Positions 21,656-29,758 of a stretch of DNA of 64,000 nt are shown piece after piece. Source of the DNA: Comamonas testosteroni (lineage in GTDB: Bacteria > Pseudomonadota > Gammaproteobacteria > Burkholderiales > Burkholderiaceae_C). A program made the translations under genes and the position numbers. Location of the stretch: the NCBI RefSeq assembly GCF_014076415.1, contig NZ_CP043568.1, forward strand, positions 3,410,001 through 3,474,000, read 5' to 3'. Each line of letters opens with the position of its first letter. Position 1 is the first letter of the stretch. Under the pieces are notes generated by a model, which saw only the letters and a list, made by a program, of their open reading frames with translations, did not search any database and was not told the DNA's origin.

Positions 21656-22847
21656 GGGCGACTCGGTGCACACGGCCCAGCGTGATCCAGGTCAGCGCCA
21701 CGCCCACAAGGGCCCCTGTCGCCATGCCCACCACCATGGGCAGAGGCTTGCCGTTGGAAAAATGCCCCACGATCTGCATGGCCGCCGCCCCGCTCAGCAT
21801 CTGCAGCGTTCCCAGCAAGGCAGAGGCCGTGCCCGCAATCTCGCCATGCTCTTCCAGGGCCAGCACCGAGGTCGTGGGAATCACCAGACCCATGAAGGCG
21901 CTGGCAATGAAATACAGCACGATCAGCACCGCCAGCTTCTCACCGCCCAGCAGGTAATAGAGCAGCAATGCGGCCATGGTCAGGCCCGAAGCAGAAGCCG
22001 CAGCCTTGACCACATTGACCAGGCCAAAGCGCTGGCCCAGCCGCCCCGTCAGCTGCGCCGCGCCTATAAAGGCGATGGAGTTCAGCGCGAACGCCATGCT
22101 GTACTGGGTGGACGAGAGGCCGTAGTAGTTGATGAGCACAAAGGGCGAGCCCGCCAAGTAGACGAAAAAGCCCGCCATGGCGCAGCCGCCGATGAACACC
22201 AGGCCCAGATAATGCCAGTCACGCAACAGGACCAGATAGGCCTTGAGTGCGCCGACCAGGCTGCTGTCCAGCCGCGCCTCGGCGCTGCGGGTTTCCTCCA
22301 CGCCTCGCCAGGTGGCGATCAGGCCCAGCACGGCTGCGGCAGCCACGACCCAGAACACGGCACGCCAGCCGGCCAGGGCAATCACGCCACTGCCGGCCAG
22401 CGGCGCCAGGATCGGCGAGACGCTGAACACCAGCATCAGCAGCGACATCATTCGCGCGGCGGCGTGGCCGGTATGCAGGTCGCGCACCACGGCACGCGGC
22501 ACAGCCATGCAGGCCGCAGCGCCCAGGCCCTGCACAAAGCGAAACGCCACCAGGATCTCGATATTGGGTGCCAGCGCGCACCCCACGCTGGCGGCGGCAA
22601 AGACCGTCAGACCAAAATACAGCGGGGGCTTGCGGCCCAGCATGTCGGAGACCGGACCATAGAGCAGTTGGCCCACGCCGATGGAGAGAAAAAATGCGGT
22701 CAGGCTGGCTTGCACGGCGCCGACCTGGGCACCCAGGCTGGCGCCGATCTGCGGCAAGGCCGGCAGATACATATCGATGGCGAAAGGCCCGATGGCCGAC
22801 AACAGGCCCAGGATCAGAACCAGACGCAGGGAAACAGAAGCTTGCAT
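21648..22847 (-). CDS. MFS transporter, Bcr/CflA family
   Basis: This 399-residue, 12-helix exporter is of the Bcr/CflA (bicyclomycin/chloramphenicol resistance) family. Visible signatures are the N-terminal SAIGPFAIDMYLPALPQIG, the LLYGPVSDMLGRKPPLYFGL motif A loop, and the VRDLHTGHAAARMMSLLMLVFSVSPILAPLAGS helix 5 motif C region. The frame extends 20 codons further upstream, but the start at 22847 (MQASVSLRL) gives the normal cytoplasmic N-terminus. It is the first gene of a two-gene operon with the DHA2 exporter. Export of a small hydrophobic compound or a sulfur metabolite (as for E. coli Bcr) is possible but not shown. Confidence 0.93.
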   Translation of the reverse strand: MQASVSLRLVLILGLLSAIGPFAIDMYLPALPQIGASLGAQVGAVQASLTAFFLSIGVGQLLYGPVSDMLGRKPPLYFGLTVFAAASVGCALAPNIEILVAFRFVQGLGAAACMAVPRAVVRDLHTGHAAARMMSLLMLVFSVSPILAPLAGSGVIALAGWRAVFWVVAAAAVLGLIATWRGVEETRSAEARLDSSLVGALKAYLVLLRDWHYLGLVFIGGCAMAGFFVYLAGSPFVLINYYGLSSTQYSMAFALNSIAFIGAAQLTGRLGQRFGLVNVVKAAASASGLTMAALLLYYLLGGEKLAVLIVLYFIASAFMGLVIPTTSVLALEEHGEIAGTASALLGTLQMLSGAAAMQIVGHFSNGKPLPMVVGMATGALVGVALTWITLGRVHRVAHD

Positions 22848-23047
22848 AGGGGTGTGATTGTCGTGGTAACTTGATTTATGTGCTGAGCAGTTGCCGGTTT
22901 CCTGCATGACGTTGCAGGCTCACGCCAGTCCGCCGGGCAGCGCCTGTGTCTAAGCCCTCAATTACGAGGCTTTAGACCCGGTCATCCAGGTCATGACCGC
23001 ATGGGCAACAAGCACAATGGACTCAACTACCCCTTCCTACTCTCGCC

Positions 23048-23674
23048 GTGATTGCTGCAAGCTCCTCCCCACGCCTGCCCTCTCCCCTGCTGACCTCGCT
23101 CGCCGTGCTGTGCCTGGCTGCTCAGCCGGCCAGCGCGCAGCCCGTCGTCTCTGCCGCCCCGGCCTTTCAGCTCTCACCGGATGCAAGCATGGTGATAGAC
23201 ACACGTGCCAGGCTGGCCTGGCCGCGCTGCGCCGAGGGCATGAGCTGGAATGGCAAGACCTGCAGTGGCCAAGCCGAGGTCTTCAGCCACAAGCAGGCCA
23301 TGAGCCATGCTGCAGAACGCAGCAAGGCCGAAAACCTGCGCTGGCGGCTGCCGCGCGTCAATGAGCTCAAGCGCCTGCTGGACCGCAGCAGCAAGCCCCA
23401 GGGCCTGAACCCGGAACTCTTTCCCAATGCGCCGCGCGACTGGCACTGGACGGGCACGGCGGCCGTGAATACCCAGCGCCTGAACACCTACAACTACGCC
23501 CAGGTGGACAAATCCAGCAGCATCTCCGGCCTCTCGGCCCAGCAGGCCTGGGCGGTCAACACCGAGACACTGCAGGCCGTGCCCGATATGGGCAAGGGCA
23601 ATGCCTTGCTGCTGCGCCTGGTGCGCCCTGCCACCGAGGCCGAGCTCGGTACCCAGGCTCCGGCCACACCATGA
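23048..23674 (+). CDS. exported DUF1566 domain protein
   Basis: This 208-residue protein has a hydrophobic leader ending PASAQ, so it is probably secreted to the periplasm. The mature part contains a DUF1566/Lcl-type domain: MVIDTRARLAWPRCAEGM near the start, WRLPRVNELKRLLD in the middle, and YWTG-like WHWTGTAA. This fold is found in surface and periplasmic proteins of unknown role, related to FGE-sulfatase/C-lectin folds. The start is a GTG at 23048; the first in-frame ATG would be within the mature protein, so the GTG is preferred. It is a singleton, followed immediately by a strong bidirectional terminator. Confidence 0.8.
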   Translation: MIAASSSPRLPSPLLTSLAVLCLAAQPASAQPVVSAAPAFQLSPDASMVIDTRARLAWPRCAEGMSWNGKTCSGQAEVFSHKQAMSHAAERSKAENLRWRLPRVNELKRLLDRSSKPQGLNPELFPNAPRDWHWTGTAAVNTQRLNTYNYAQVDKSSSISGLSAQQAWAVNTETLQAVPDMGKGNALLLRLVRPATEAELGTQAPATP

Positions 23675-23706
23675 AAAAAGCCTTGCCGCTTTGGCAAGGC
23701 TTTTTT
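23674..23706. terminator. bidirectional intrinsic terminator
   Basis: The perfect 14-bp stem AAAAAAGCCTTGCC / GGCAAGGCTTTTTT has a 5-nt loop. It starts at the last base of the DUF1566 stop codon and lies 15 bp before the convergent SDR stop. The A and T tracts let it work on both strands. Confidence 0.92.
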
Positions 23707-23720
23707 CAACTCCCGCACGC

Positions 23721-24626
23721 TCAGCCTGCGCGCAGCGCCGCCTTGAGGCTCTCGCCCAGTTCGGGCTTGTGCGCAAACGGATCCGTGGGGTTGCGGCCCT
23801 GCACCACATCTTCCAGGCGCACCTGCACCGAACCCAGGGCCTGCGGATGGCTGTAGATATAGAACTGGCCCGACGCAATGGCATCGAACACCTTCTGCGC
23901 CACCTCGGTCGCCGTGACCTTGCCCGAGCCCACGGCCTTGTCGGTCATGGCCTGGCCTATCTTCTGGCTGGCCGTCAAAGGCTGCGCCTCCAGGCCCTGA
24001 GGACGATTGCGCTCACTGTGACCTATGCCCGTGGGCACGAAGAAGGGGCAGAGCAGACTGGCACTGACCTGGTCCGAGACCAGGGCCAGGTCCTGGTACA
24101 GCGTCTCGGTCAGCGACACCACCGCGTGCTTGCTGACGTTGTATATGCCCATGTTCGGCGGCGCCAGCAGACCCGCCATGCTGGCAGTGTTGACGATATG
24201 ACCTTCATAGGCGGGATCGGCCTTGGCGGCCTCCAGCATCATGGGCGTGAACAAGCGCACGCCATGGATCACGCCCCAGACGTTGACGCCCAGCACCCAT
24301 TGCCAGTCGGCAACCGTGTTTTCCCAGACCAGGCCGCCCGCGCCGACGCCCGCGTTGTTGAAGACAAAGTGCGGCGCACCAAAGGTTTCCTTGACTTCGG
24401 CAGCAAGTCGCTCCATCTGGGCCGCATCCGACACATCGACCCTGCGCGCCAGCACCTTGGCACCGGCAGCCTTGAGCTCGGCCTCGGCCTTGTCCAGCGC
24501 CTCCTGCTGCACATCGACCAGCACCAGATTCATGCCTCTGGCGGCTCCGATGCGCGCGCACTCCAGCCCGAAGCCCGAGCCAGCGCCCGTCAAAACCGCC
24601 GTCTTTCCCGCGAAATTCGTGATCAT
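23721..24626 (-). CDS. SDR family NAD(P)-dependent oxidoreductase
   Basis: This is a 301-residue classical short-chain dehydrogenase. The cofactor loop TGAGSGFG lies at about residues 13-20. The NNAG motif (FNNAGVGAGG) and the catalytic Tyr-x3-Lys (YNVSKHAV) are in place. The C-terminus is longer than usual by about 40 residues. The frame runs 64 codons further upstream, but the ATG at 24626 (MITNFAGKTAVLTG) has a GGAGA ribosome site at good distance and gives the usual N-terminus. The substrate is unknown. It is the last of several minus-strand redox genes (CurA-like reductase, thioesterase, second SDR), a set typical of acyl or alcohol metabolism. Confidence 0.9.
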   Translation of the reverse strand: MITNFAGKTAVLTGAGSGFGLECARIGAARGMNLVLVDVQQEALDKAEAELKAAGAKVLARRVDVSDAAQMERLAAEVKETFGAPHFVFNNAGVGAGGLVWENTVADWQWVLGVNVWGVIHGVRLFTPMMLEAAKADPAYEGHIVNTASMAGLLAPPNMGIYNVSKHAVVSLTETLYQDLALVSDQVSASLLCPFFVPTGIGHSERNRPQGLEAQPLTASQKIGQAMTDKAVGSGKVTATEVAQKVFDAIASGQFYIYSHPQALGSVQVRLEDVVQGRNPTDPFAHKPELGESLKAALRAG

Positions 24627-24735
24627 TCTTGTCTCCGTATTTATTTGGACGCAGCTCAAATGCGTTTCCACACTCGAAACCGGCACGGCACAACCAGGGG
24701 ACAGCAAGCAAGGGCCTATGCCGGCCGCGCCGCCC

Positions 24736-24832
24736 CGCAGTGAGGCTGTCGCCCCACTCCGTTGCGCGCAGAGAAAGGGGGCGCCCGGCATGGGGAAGGC
24801 GCGGGGCCGCCCAGGCAAAGCGCCTCAGGGGG
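24736..24832. repeat. GC-rich dispersed repeat, copy 1
   Basis: This copy shares GGGGAAGGCGC and AAAGCGCCTCAGGGGG exactly with 61394-61420. Both copies end within a few bases of the stop codon of a minus-strand gene (24833 and 61424). A weaker relative is near 35034-35060 (GAAGGCGC ... CCCCCTCAGGG). On the minus strand the core can fold as a hairpin, so it may act as a 3-prime end. Confidence 0.6.
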
Positions 24833-25849
24833 TTAGAGCAGCTTCACCAGCTGCTTGCCAAAGTTCTTGCCCTTGAGCAGGCCCAGAAACGCGCCGGGCG
24901 CCGAGGCCAGACCTTGGGAAATCGTCTCGCGCGGCTTGAGCTTGCCGGCAGCCACCAGGCCGCCCAGCTCGGTCAGGGCCTCACCCCAGACTTCCATGTG
25001 CTCGCTGACGATAAAGCCTTCGAGCTTGATGCGGTTGACCAGCAGCAGCGCCGGGTTGGCCAGCGGCAGGGGCTGGCCGTCATAGCCGGCAATCATTCCG
25101 CACAGGGCCACACGCGCAAAGGCATTGGTGCGCAGCAACACGGCATCGAAGATATAGCCGCCCACGTTCTCGAAATAGCCGTCGATGCCGTTCGGGCAGG
25201 CATCCTTCAAGGCCTTGGCCATGGTCTTGACATCGGGGTGCTCGCGGTAATCGATGCAGGCATCAAAGCCCAGCTCATGCACGGCGTAGCGGCATTTCTC
25301 GCCGCCCCCCGCAATGCCCACCACGCGGCAGCCGCGCGCCTTGGCCAGCGCCACAAAGGCGCTGCCCACGGCACCGGTCGCGGCGCTGACGACCATGGTT
25401 TCACCGGCCTTGGGATTGATGATCTTGACCAGGCCATACCAGGCCGTCACGCCCGGCATGCCCACGGCACCCAGATAGTAGGACAGCGGCACATGGGTGG
25501 TGTCGACCTTGCGCAGCGCGCCGGGCACGCTGGGATCGAGCAGCGAGTACTCCTGCCAGCCACCCATGCCGACCACCTTGTCGCCGGCCTTGAACTTGGG
25601 GTGGCGGCTTTCGACAATCTCGCCTACCGTGCCACCCTGCATGACCTCGCCCAGCGGCTGGGGCTGGGCATAGCTCTTGGAGTCATTCATGCGGCCGCGC
25701 ATGTAAGGGTCCAGGCTCAGATAGTGGTGGCGCACCAGCACCTGGCCCTCGCCCACCGTGGGCAGCGGCGACTGCACCAGCTTGAAATTGCTCTCCACCG
25801 CCTCGCCCTGGGGGCGGTTGTCCAGAAGGATTTGCTGATTGACCGTCAT
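24833..25849 (-). CDS. NADP-dependent oxidoreductase, CurA/prostaglandin-reductase type MDR
   Basis: This 338-residue zinc-independent medium-chain reductase resembles E. coli CurA and 15-oxoprostaglandin 13-reductase. Members reduce the C=C bond of enones with NADPH. Seen here are the N-terminal LDPYMRGRMND block, the NADP-binding loop AATGAVGSAFVALAKARGC, and DYREHPDVKTMAKALKDACPNGIDGYFENVGG. No zinc-ligand cysteines are present. The start has an AGGAGA site 6 nt upstream. The stop codon abuts a dispersed GC-rich repeat. The physiological substrate is unknown. The upstream gap (25850-25981) has no gene and contains part of a GATAGCTA-type repeat. Confidence 0.92.
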   Translation of the reverse strand: MTVNQQILLDNRPQGEAVESNFKLVQSPLPTVGEGQVLVRHHYLSLDPYMRGRMNDSKSYAQPQPLGEVMQGGTVGEIVESRHPKFKAGDKVVGMGGWQEYSLLDPSVPGALRKVDTTHVPLSYYLGAVGMPGVTAWYGLVKIINPKAGETMVVSAATGAVGSAFVALAKARGCRVVGIAGGGEKCRYAVHELGFDACIDYREHPDVKTMAKALKDACPNGIDGYFENVGGYIFDAVLLRTNAFARVALCGMIAGYDGQPLPLANPALLLVNRIKLEGFIVSEHMEVWGEALTELGGLVAAGKLKPRETISQGLASAPGAFLGLLKGKNFGKQLVKLL

Positions 25850-25981
25850 ATCTGTCTCCTATTTGAACTTCAATTTGATAGCTATCATCGCCTTATCACC
25901 AAGGATCTGAAAGCATTTTTCATCTCAAACACAGATTGAAAAAGCGCGACATGCTCATCAAAAAGTAGCAGCCTATCTATC

Positions 25982-26404
25982 TCAATCTGTGGCCAAAGCC
26001 TGCAACTCGCCGTCCGCCTTGTGCTTGCGCTTCATGTACTTGAAGGTGCCCGTGGCATGTACGCAGAGTCGGCCCTGTGCATCGTAGATGCGGCCTTCGG
26101 TAAAAGCCATGGTGCCGGTGCGATGCAGCAGCACGCCCTTGCCCACCAGCGGGCCATTGGCCGCCTGCATGAACGAGGTTTTCATCTCGATGGTGACCAC
26201 GCCCTGATCGAAATCCACGCTGCGCGCAGCCACGGCCATGGTCACATCCATCAGTGTCATCGAGGCTCCGCCATGGGTGACGCCGAAGGAATTCAGATGT
26301 TCGGGACGCGGTGTGAAGTGCAGCTCGGACTCACCGTTCTCCATCTTGTGGAGGGTGAAGCCCAGCTCATGCACAAAGGGAATCTCAGGACCAAATGACA
26401 ACAC
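25982..26404 (-). CDS. PaaI-like hotdog thioesterase
   Basis: This 140-residue single hotdog-fold protein is of the PaaI/YbgC-like acyl-CoA thioesterase group. The key motif is FGVTHGGASMTLMDVTMAVAA, with the HGG turn and acidic residue on the hotdog helix that form the active site. It probably hydrolyses an aryl- or acyl-CoA. The start is non-ATG: a GTG at 26404 with an AAAGG site upstream, or the adjacent TTG. It lies between the CurA-like reductase and the second SDR, fitting a catabolic or detoxifying acyl-group theme. Confidence 0.88.
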   Translation of the reverse strand: MLSFGPEIPFVHELGFTLHKMENGESELHFTPRPEHLNSFGVTHGGASMTLMDVTMAVAARSVDFDQGVVTIEMKTSFMQAANGPLVGKGVLLHRTGTMAFTEGRIYDAQGRLCVHATGTFKYMKRKHKADGELQALATD

Positions 26405-26530
26405 CGCGAAACCTTTCAGAAGAGTGATGCGCCGCAGACCGCAGCAGCAAAACCGTGAATGTAAGCGCGGCGGACAGCCTCAGAATGCTGCGCCCCACAA
26501 AAAACATGACTCACCCTTCATCCGCCACCA

Positions 26531-27322
26531 TCAACCACCGACCAGAGCGCTCACACCGCCATCCACTGCCATCCACTGGCCCGTGATGTGCTTGCCGGCG
26601 TCGCTGGCATAGAGCAGCGTCAGCCCCTTGAGATCCTCATCGTCACCCAGGCGGCGCAGCGGGGCATGGGAGCGCATTTCGTCCTCGCCCAGCGTCTCGA
26701 TCAGCACGGCCGCCATCTTGGTCTTGAAAAAGCCCGGGCAGATGGCGTTGACGGTGATGCCGTGCTCGCCCCACTCGCCGGCCAGCGCGCGCGTGAAATT
26801 GATGACGGCGCCCTTGGAGGTGTTGTAGGCAATGGTCTTCATGCCCGTGGGATTGCCGCCCAGGCCGGCGATCGAGGCCAGATTGATGATGCGGCCGCTC
26901 TTGCGCTCCAGCATGGACAGGCGGGCGATCTGCTGGCTCAGCAGAAAATAGCCGCGTACATTCAGGTTCATCACCTTGTCCCAGGCCGCTGTCGGGTGGT
27001 CCTCGGCAGGAGCACCCCAGCTGGCTCCGGCATTGTTGATCAGAATGTCCACATGGCCGAGACGCTGCACGGCCTCCTTGGCCAGGCGTGTGATATCGGC
27101 CTCGTCCGAGCAGTCGGCGGCAATCCAGTCGGCCTCTATGCCAGCGGCCTTGAGTTCGGCTGCGGCCTCTTCCAGATCCTTGGCCTTGCGCGAGCTCAGC
27201 AGAATCTTCGCGCCGGCCTCGCCCAGCGCATGCGCCATCTGCAGACCCAGGCCACGCGAGCCGCCGGTCACCAGGGCCGTCTTGCCCGAGAGATCGAAAA
27301 GTTGCTGCACCGTACGTGTCAT
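26531..27322 (-). CDS. SDR family oxidoreductase
   Basis: This is a 263-residue classical short-chain dehydrogenase/reductase. It has TGGSRGLG near residue 20, the NNAG motif (INNAGASWG), an active-site Ser in NLASIAGLGG, and catalytic YNTSKGAV. A C-terminal WMAVDGGVSALVGG completes the standard fold. Similarity in layout to 3-oxoacyl-ACP reductase or gluconate 5-dehydrogenase is general and does not define a substrate. Two ATGs lie 6 bp apart. AGGAG is only 2 nt from the first but 8 nt from the second (27322), so the second is chosen. Confidence 0.9.
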   Translation of the reverse strand: MTRTVQQLFDLSGKTALVTGGSRGLGLQMAHALGEAGAKILLSSRKAKDLEEAAAELKAAGIEADWIAADCSDEADITRLAKEAVQRLGHVDILINNAGASWGAPAEDHPTAAWDKVMNLNVRGYFLLSQQIARLSMLERKSGRIINLASIAGLGGNPTGMKTIAYNTSKGAVINFTRALAGEWGEHGITVNAICPGFFKTKMAAVLIETLGEDEMRSHAPLRRLGDDEDLKGLTLLYASDAGKHITGQWMAVDGGVSALVGG

Positions 27323-27531
27323 TCTCATGTCTCCTGTTTGTTTTCAAGGTTCAAACCGGGTGCGCAGTGCCTTGCAAGGCCTGCCCGTCAAAAGCTGCAT
27401 GAATTGTGCGGGCGCCTCCAGCCCGTTGTTGTCACCTGCGTGTCGGCGCTGTCCCGCAGGTGGCAGAGCCCACGCTGGCGCGGCTTGCAGGGTCTGCCGG
27501 CAGCCGCCAGGCGAAGCTCATCCGGGCGCCT

Positions 27532-28248
27532 TCAATCGGCAAACAGCGACTGCGTGCCGCCCCAGGCCCCGCCTTCGATCTCCAGCATGCGCAGCTTGGT
27601 CAAAGCGCCCTGACCGCCCGAGAAGCCGCCCGGTGCCCGCCCTGCCGCCAGCACCCGATGGCAGGGAACAATCGGCGCAAATGGATTCGCACCCAGAGCC
27701 TGGCCCACGGCGCGCGCAGCACCGGCCTCACCCAGCGCTGCCGCGACTTCGCCATAAGTGCTGGTCCGCCCTGGCGCCAGGGCGCGCGTGAAGGCATAGA
27801 CCCGGCAATGAAATGCAGGCACGGCGAACTCGTCGAGTGCAATCTCCTGCAAGTCAGGCAGAACACCAACTGCGCCTTGCACCCTCTGCTGCCGCATATC
27901 TCCCAGCACGCCGGCAGCCACGGCCTCTGCGCTGGGCTGCGCCCAGCCCGGCTCGATCTGCGCATTCACTCCGGCCAGCAAACACTGAACCCCGGCCATG
28001 GCCTGCACGGCAAAGCCTGGAACAGCGGAGATGGAGGCCACGGCGCCATATGCCGCAAGCCCGCGCTGCGGCTGCAGCGCATGGCGTTTGGACAGGCCCA
28101 GCAGCATGCGCTCCCGGGTCTCGCCCCAGCTGGCCTCGGGCAATTGCACGGCGCAGACGGCAGCGGCATTCCAGGCCAGTCCACAGGCACCGATGCGCGT
28201 GACAAACAGGGCATGACCGGGAAATGGCAACGAAGCAGCGTGATTCAT
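27532..28248 (-). CDS. ogt: methylated-DNA--protein-cysteine methyltransferase
   Basis: This 238-residue suicide repair protein transfers alkyl groups from O6-alkylguanine or O4-alkylthymine to its own cysteine. The C-terminal HTH/active-site domain shows FTRALAPGRTSTYGEVAAALG, the acceptor motif PIVPCHRVLA, and GGFSGGQGALTKLRMLEIEG. The N-terminal domain is longer and more divergent than in E. coli Ogt. There is no Ada-type zinc domain. The ATG at 28248 is preferred over one two codons upstream, though either is possible. It is divergent from the LexA-box gene at 28365, so it shares a control region carrying two LexA boxes. Confidence 0.9.
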   Translation of the reverse strand: MNHAASLPFPGHALFVTRIGACGLAWNAAAVCAVQLPEASWGETRERMLLGLSKRHALQPQRGLAAYGAVASISAVPGFAVQAMAGVQCLLAGVNAQIEPGWAQPSAEAVAAGVLGDMRQQRVQGAVGVLPDLQEIALDEFAVPAFHCRVYAFTRALAPGRTSTYGEVAAALGEAGAARAVGQALGANPFAPIVPCHRVLAAGRAPGGFSGGQGALTKLRMLEIEGGAWGGTQSLFAD

Positions 28249-28301
28249 GGCCACAGTCTACAAAACGCAGCCAGAGGGGGGGCTTAAAAAATTCTCAAGA
28301 A

Positions 28302-28317
28302 CTGGATACAAAAACAG
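28302..28317. promoter_or_regulatory. LexA (SOS) box 1
   Basis: The sequence CTGGATACAAAAACAG has the exact CTG-N10-CAG layout of proteobacterial LexA operators. It is the upstream member of a tandem pair whose centres are 23 bp apart, in the gap between ogt and the small gene at 28365. Confidence 0.7.
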
Positions 28318-28324
28318 TTAATTA

Positions 28325-28340
28325 CTGTATATTTAAACAG
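28325..28340. promoter_or_regulatory. LexA (SOS) box 2
   Basis: CTGTATATTTAAACAG is a near-consensus LexA box (CTGT-N8-ACAG with an A/T core). It ends 24 bp before the ATG of the 101-residue gene, so it would overlap that gene's promoter or start site. Confidence 0.85.
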
Positions 28341-28364
28341 TCAAAACACTGTGGATATACGGAC

Positions 28365-28670
28365 ATGCAAGAAGCCCATTTCACCGTCTCTCTTTGCGAC
28401 TACCCCGAGCTGCCCGAGGACAAGCGCCAGCAGGCCGAGGCACGCTATGCGCGTGTACTGGCCCGCCAGCTCGGCGGAGAGGAACAGGTCGGACAAGCCC
28501 TGTCGCTGGTGCAAGGCCTGGAGGACACCCCGCCCGAGGAAATCACCGATGACGCCAAGCTCACCTTCCAGCGCTGGATGAAAGCCGCCCGCGCCGCTGC
28601 CGAAGCCGGCCTGCAAGGCATTGGCGGCACCGAAAGCTGTTTTTTCGATGTGCGGCGCATCTACCACTGA
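28365..28670 (+). CDS. small uncharacterised protein behind LexA boxes
   Basis: This is a 101-residue soluble, mostly helical, acidic protein of no family I recognise. It has no signal peptide, membrane helix or obvious DNA-binding motif. Its composition is rich in Ala, Glu, Gln and Leu, and it ends ESCFFDVRRIYH. The frame is open 47 codons further upstream through the LexA boxes, but that part has non-coding composition, and the ATG at 28365 follows the operator pair directly. Two LexA boxes in the 65 bp before the start indicate strong SOS control. Small SOS-induced proteins are often division inhibitors, polymerase accessories or toxins, but nothing here decides between these. Confidence 0.75.
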   Translation: MQEAHFTVSLCDYPELPEDKRQQAEARYARVLARQLGGEEQVGQALSLVQGLEDTPPEEITDDAKLTFQRWMKAARAAAEAGLQGIGGTESCFFDVRRIYH

Positions 28671-28801
28671 GTGAACGGACGCGGGCGGCGCGAGTCCGGA
28701 GGCCGCCAAGCATTGCAAGGGACATGTGCCGCCCTGACCACCGGAGCTCGCTGCAATGCCTACACTGGCGACTTGTTTGACCGTGTGACTGCTCTCTATC
28801 C

Positions 28802-29758
28802 ATGCAAGCCCTGCTAGCCGCCATTGCCCAGATGCCCTTCCCCACCGATGCCCAGCGCATCTTTCATGGCCGCGGCGGGCGGTATCCGGGCTGCGAGCAG
28901 ATCTCGCTGGATGCTTTTGCGCCCGTCATCGTGCTGACCAGCTTTGCCCCCATGGAGGAGGCCCAGCTGAGCCAGATCGGTCAGGCTCTGGAGCAGCGCT
29001 GGCAGCAGATCGCCCCGGCCGGACAGCCTCTGACCTGGGCCTTCCAGACCCGCGAAAGCGGCGGCAAGGTCGAAACCCGCGTCATGGCCGGCGAGCTGCC
29101 CGAGCCGCATGTGGTGACCGAGAACGGCGCCCGCTATCTGATCCATATCACGCGCGGGCAGAACCACGGCCTGTTCCTCGACATGGCTGCCGGCCGAGAC
29201 TGGGTGCGCCGGCAGGTGCTGGCCCATGAGCGGCCCGCGCGCATGAAAGTGCTCAATCTGTTTGCCTATACCTGTGCGTTCTCGGTCGTGGCCAAGCTGG
29301 CCGGCGCGGGCCAGGTTCTCAATATGGACATGAGCAAGGGCGCACTGGCCACCGGCCAGCACAACCATCAGCTCAACGGCGTCAAGGCTGGCGCCAGCTT
29401 TGCCGCCCACGATATTTTCAGCAGCTGGGGCAAGATCAACCGCAGCGGGCCTTACGACCTGATCGTCGTGGACCCGCCCAGCTACCAGAAAGGCAGCTTC
29501 ATCGCCACCAAGGACTATGCACGCCTGATGCGCCGCCTGCCCGATTTGCTGGTGCCTGGCGGCCAGGTCCTGCTGTGCCTGAACGCACCTGAGCTGGGCA
29601 CGGCCTTCCTGCGCGAGCAGATGGCGGAAATCGCTCCCGAGCTGCAGTTTGTCGAGCGCCTGGCCAACCCGGCCGTTTTTGCCGATGTGGATGAAGAACG
29701 CAGCCTCAAGGTCATGGTCTACCACGCGCCGGCGCTGACAGCGACCCAGCAACCATGA
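28802..29758 (+). CDS. class I SAM-dependent methyltransferase (RlmI/RlmK-like)
   Basis: This 318-residue methyltransferase resembles the catalytic half of 23S rRNA methyltransferases RlmI and RlmK/L. The SAM site starts at MKVLNLFAYTCAFSVVAKLAGAG with acidic NMDMS. The DPPSYQKGSF motif aligns with the DPP(S/R)F/Y motif IV of that group. A THUMP or PUA domain is not obvious. The N-terminal 90 residues are divergent, so the substrate (rRNA base or other) is open. The ATG at 28802 is used. It is translationally coupled to the following hydrolase by an ATGA overlap. Confidence 0.85.
   Translation: MQALLAAIAQMPFPTDAQRIFHGRGGRYPGCEQISLDAFAPVIVLTSFAPMEEAQLSQIGQALEQRWQQIAPAGQPLTWAFQTRESGGKVETRVMAGELPEPHVVTENGARYLIHITRGQNHGLFLDMAAGRDWVRRQVLAHERPARMKVLNLFAYTCAFSVVAKLAGAGQVLNMDMSKGALATGQHNHQLNGVKAGASFAAHDIFSSWGKINRSGPYDLIVVDPPSYQKGSFIATKDYARLMRRLPDLLVPGGQVLLCLNAPELGTAFLREQMAEIAPELQFVERLANPAVFADVDEERSLKVMVYHAPALTATQQP

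Noticed and set aside
21642..22874. 410-codon frame opposite the Bcr/CflA gene
   Set aside because: Gln/His/Arg-rich shadow of a membrane protein; the minus-strand gene has all family motifs.
24629..25939. 436-codon frame opposite the CurA-like reductase
   Set aside because: Shadow of a complete reductase gene; no family features.
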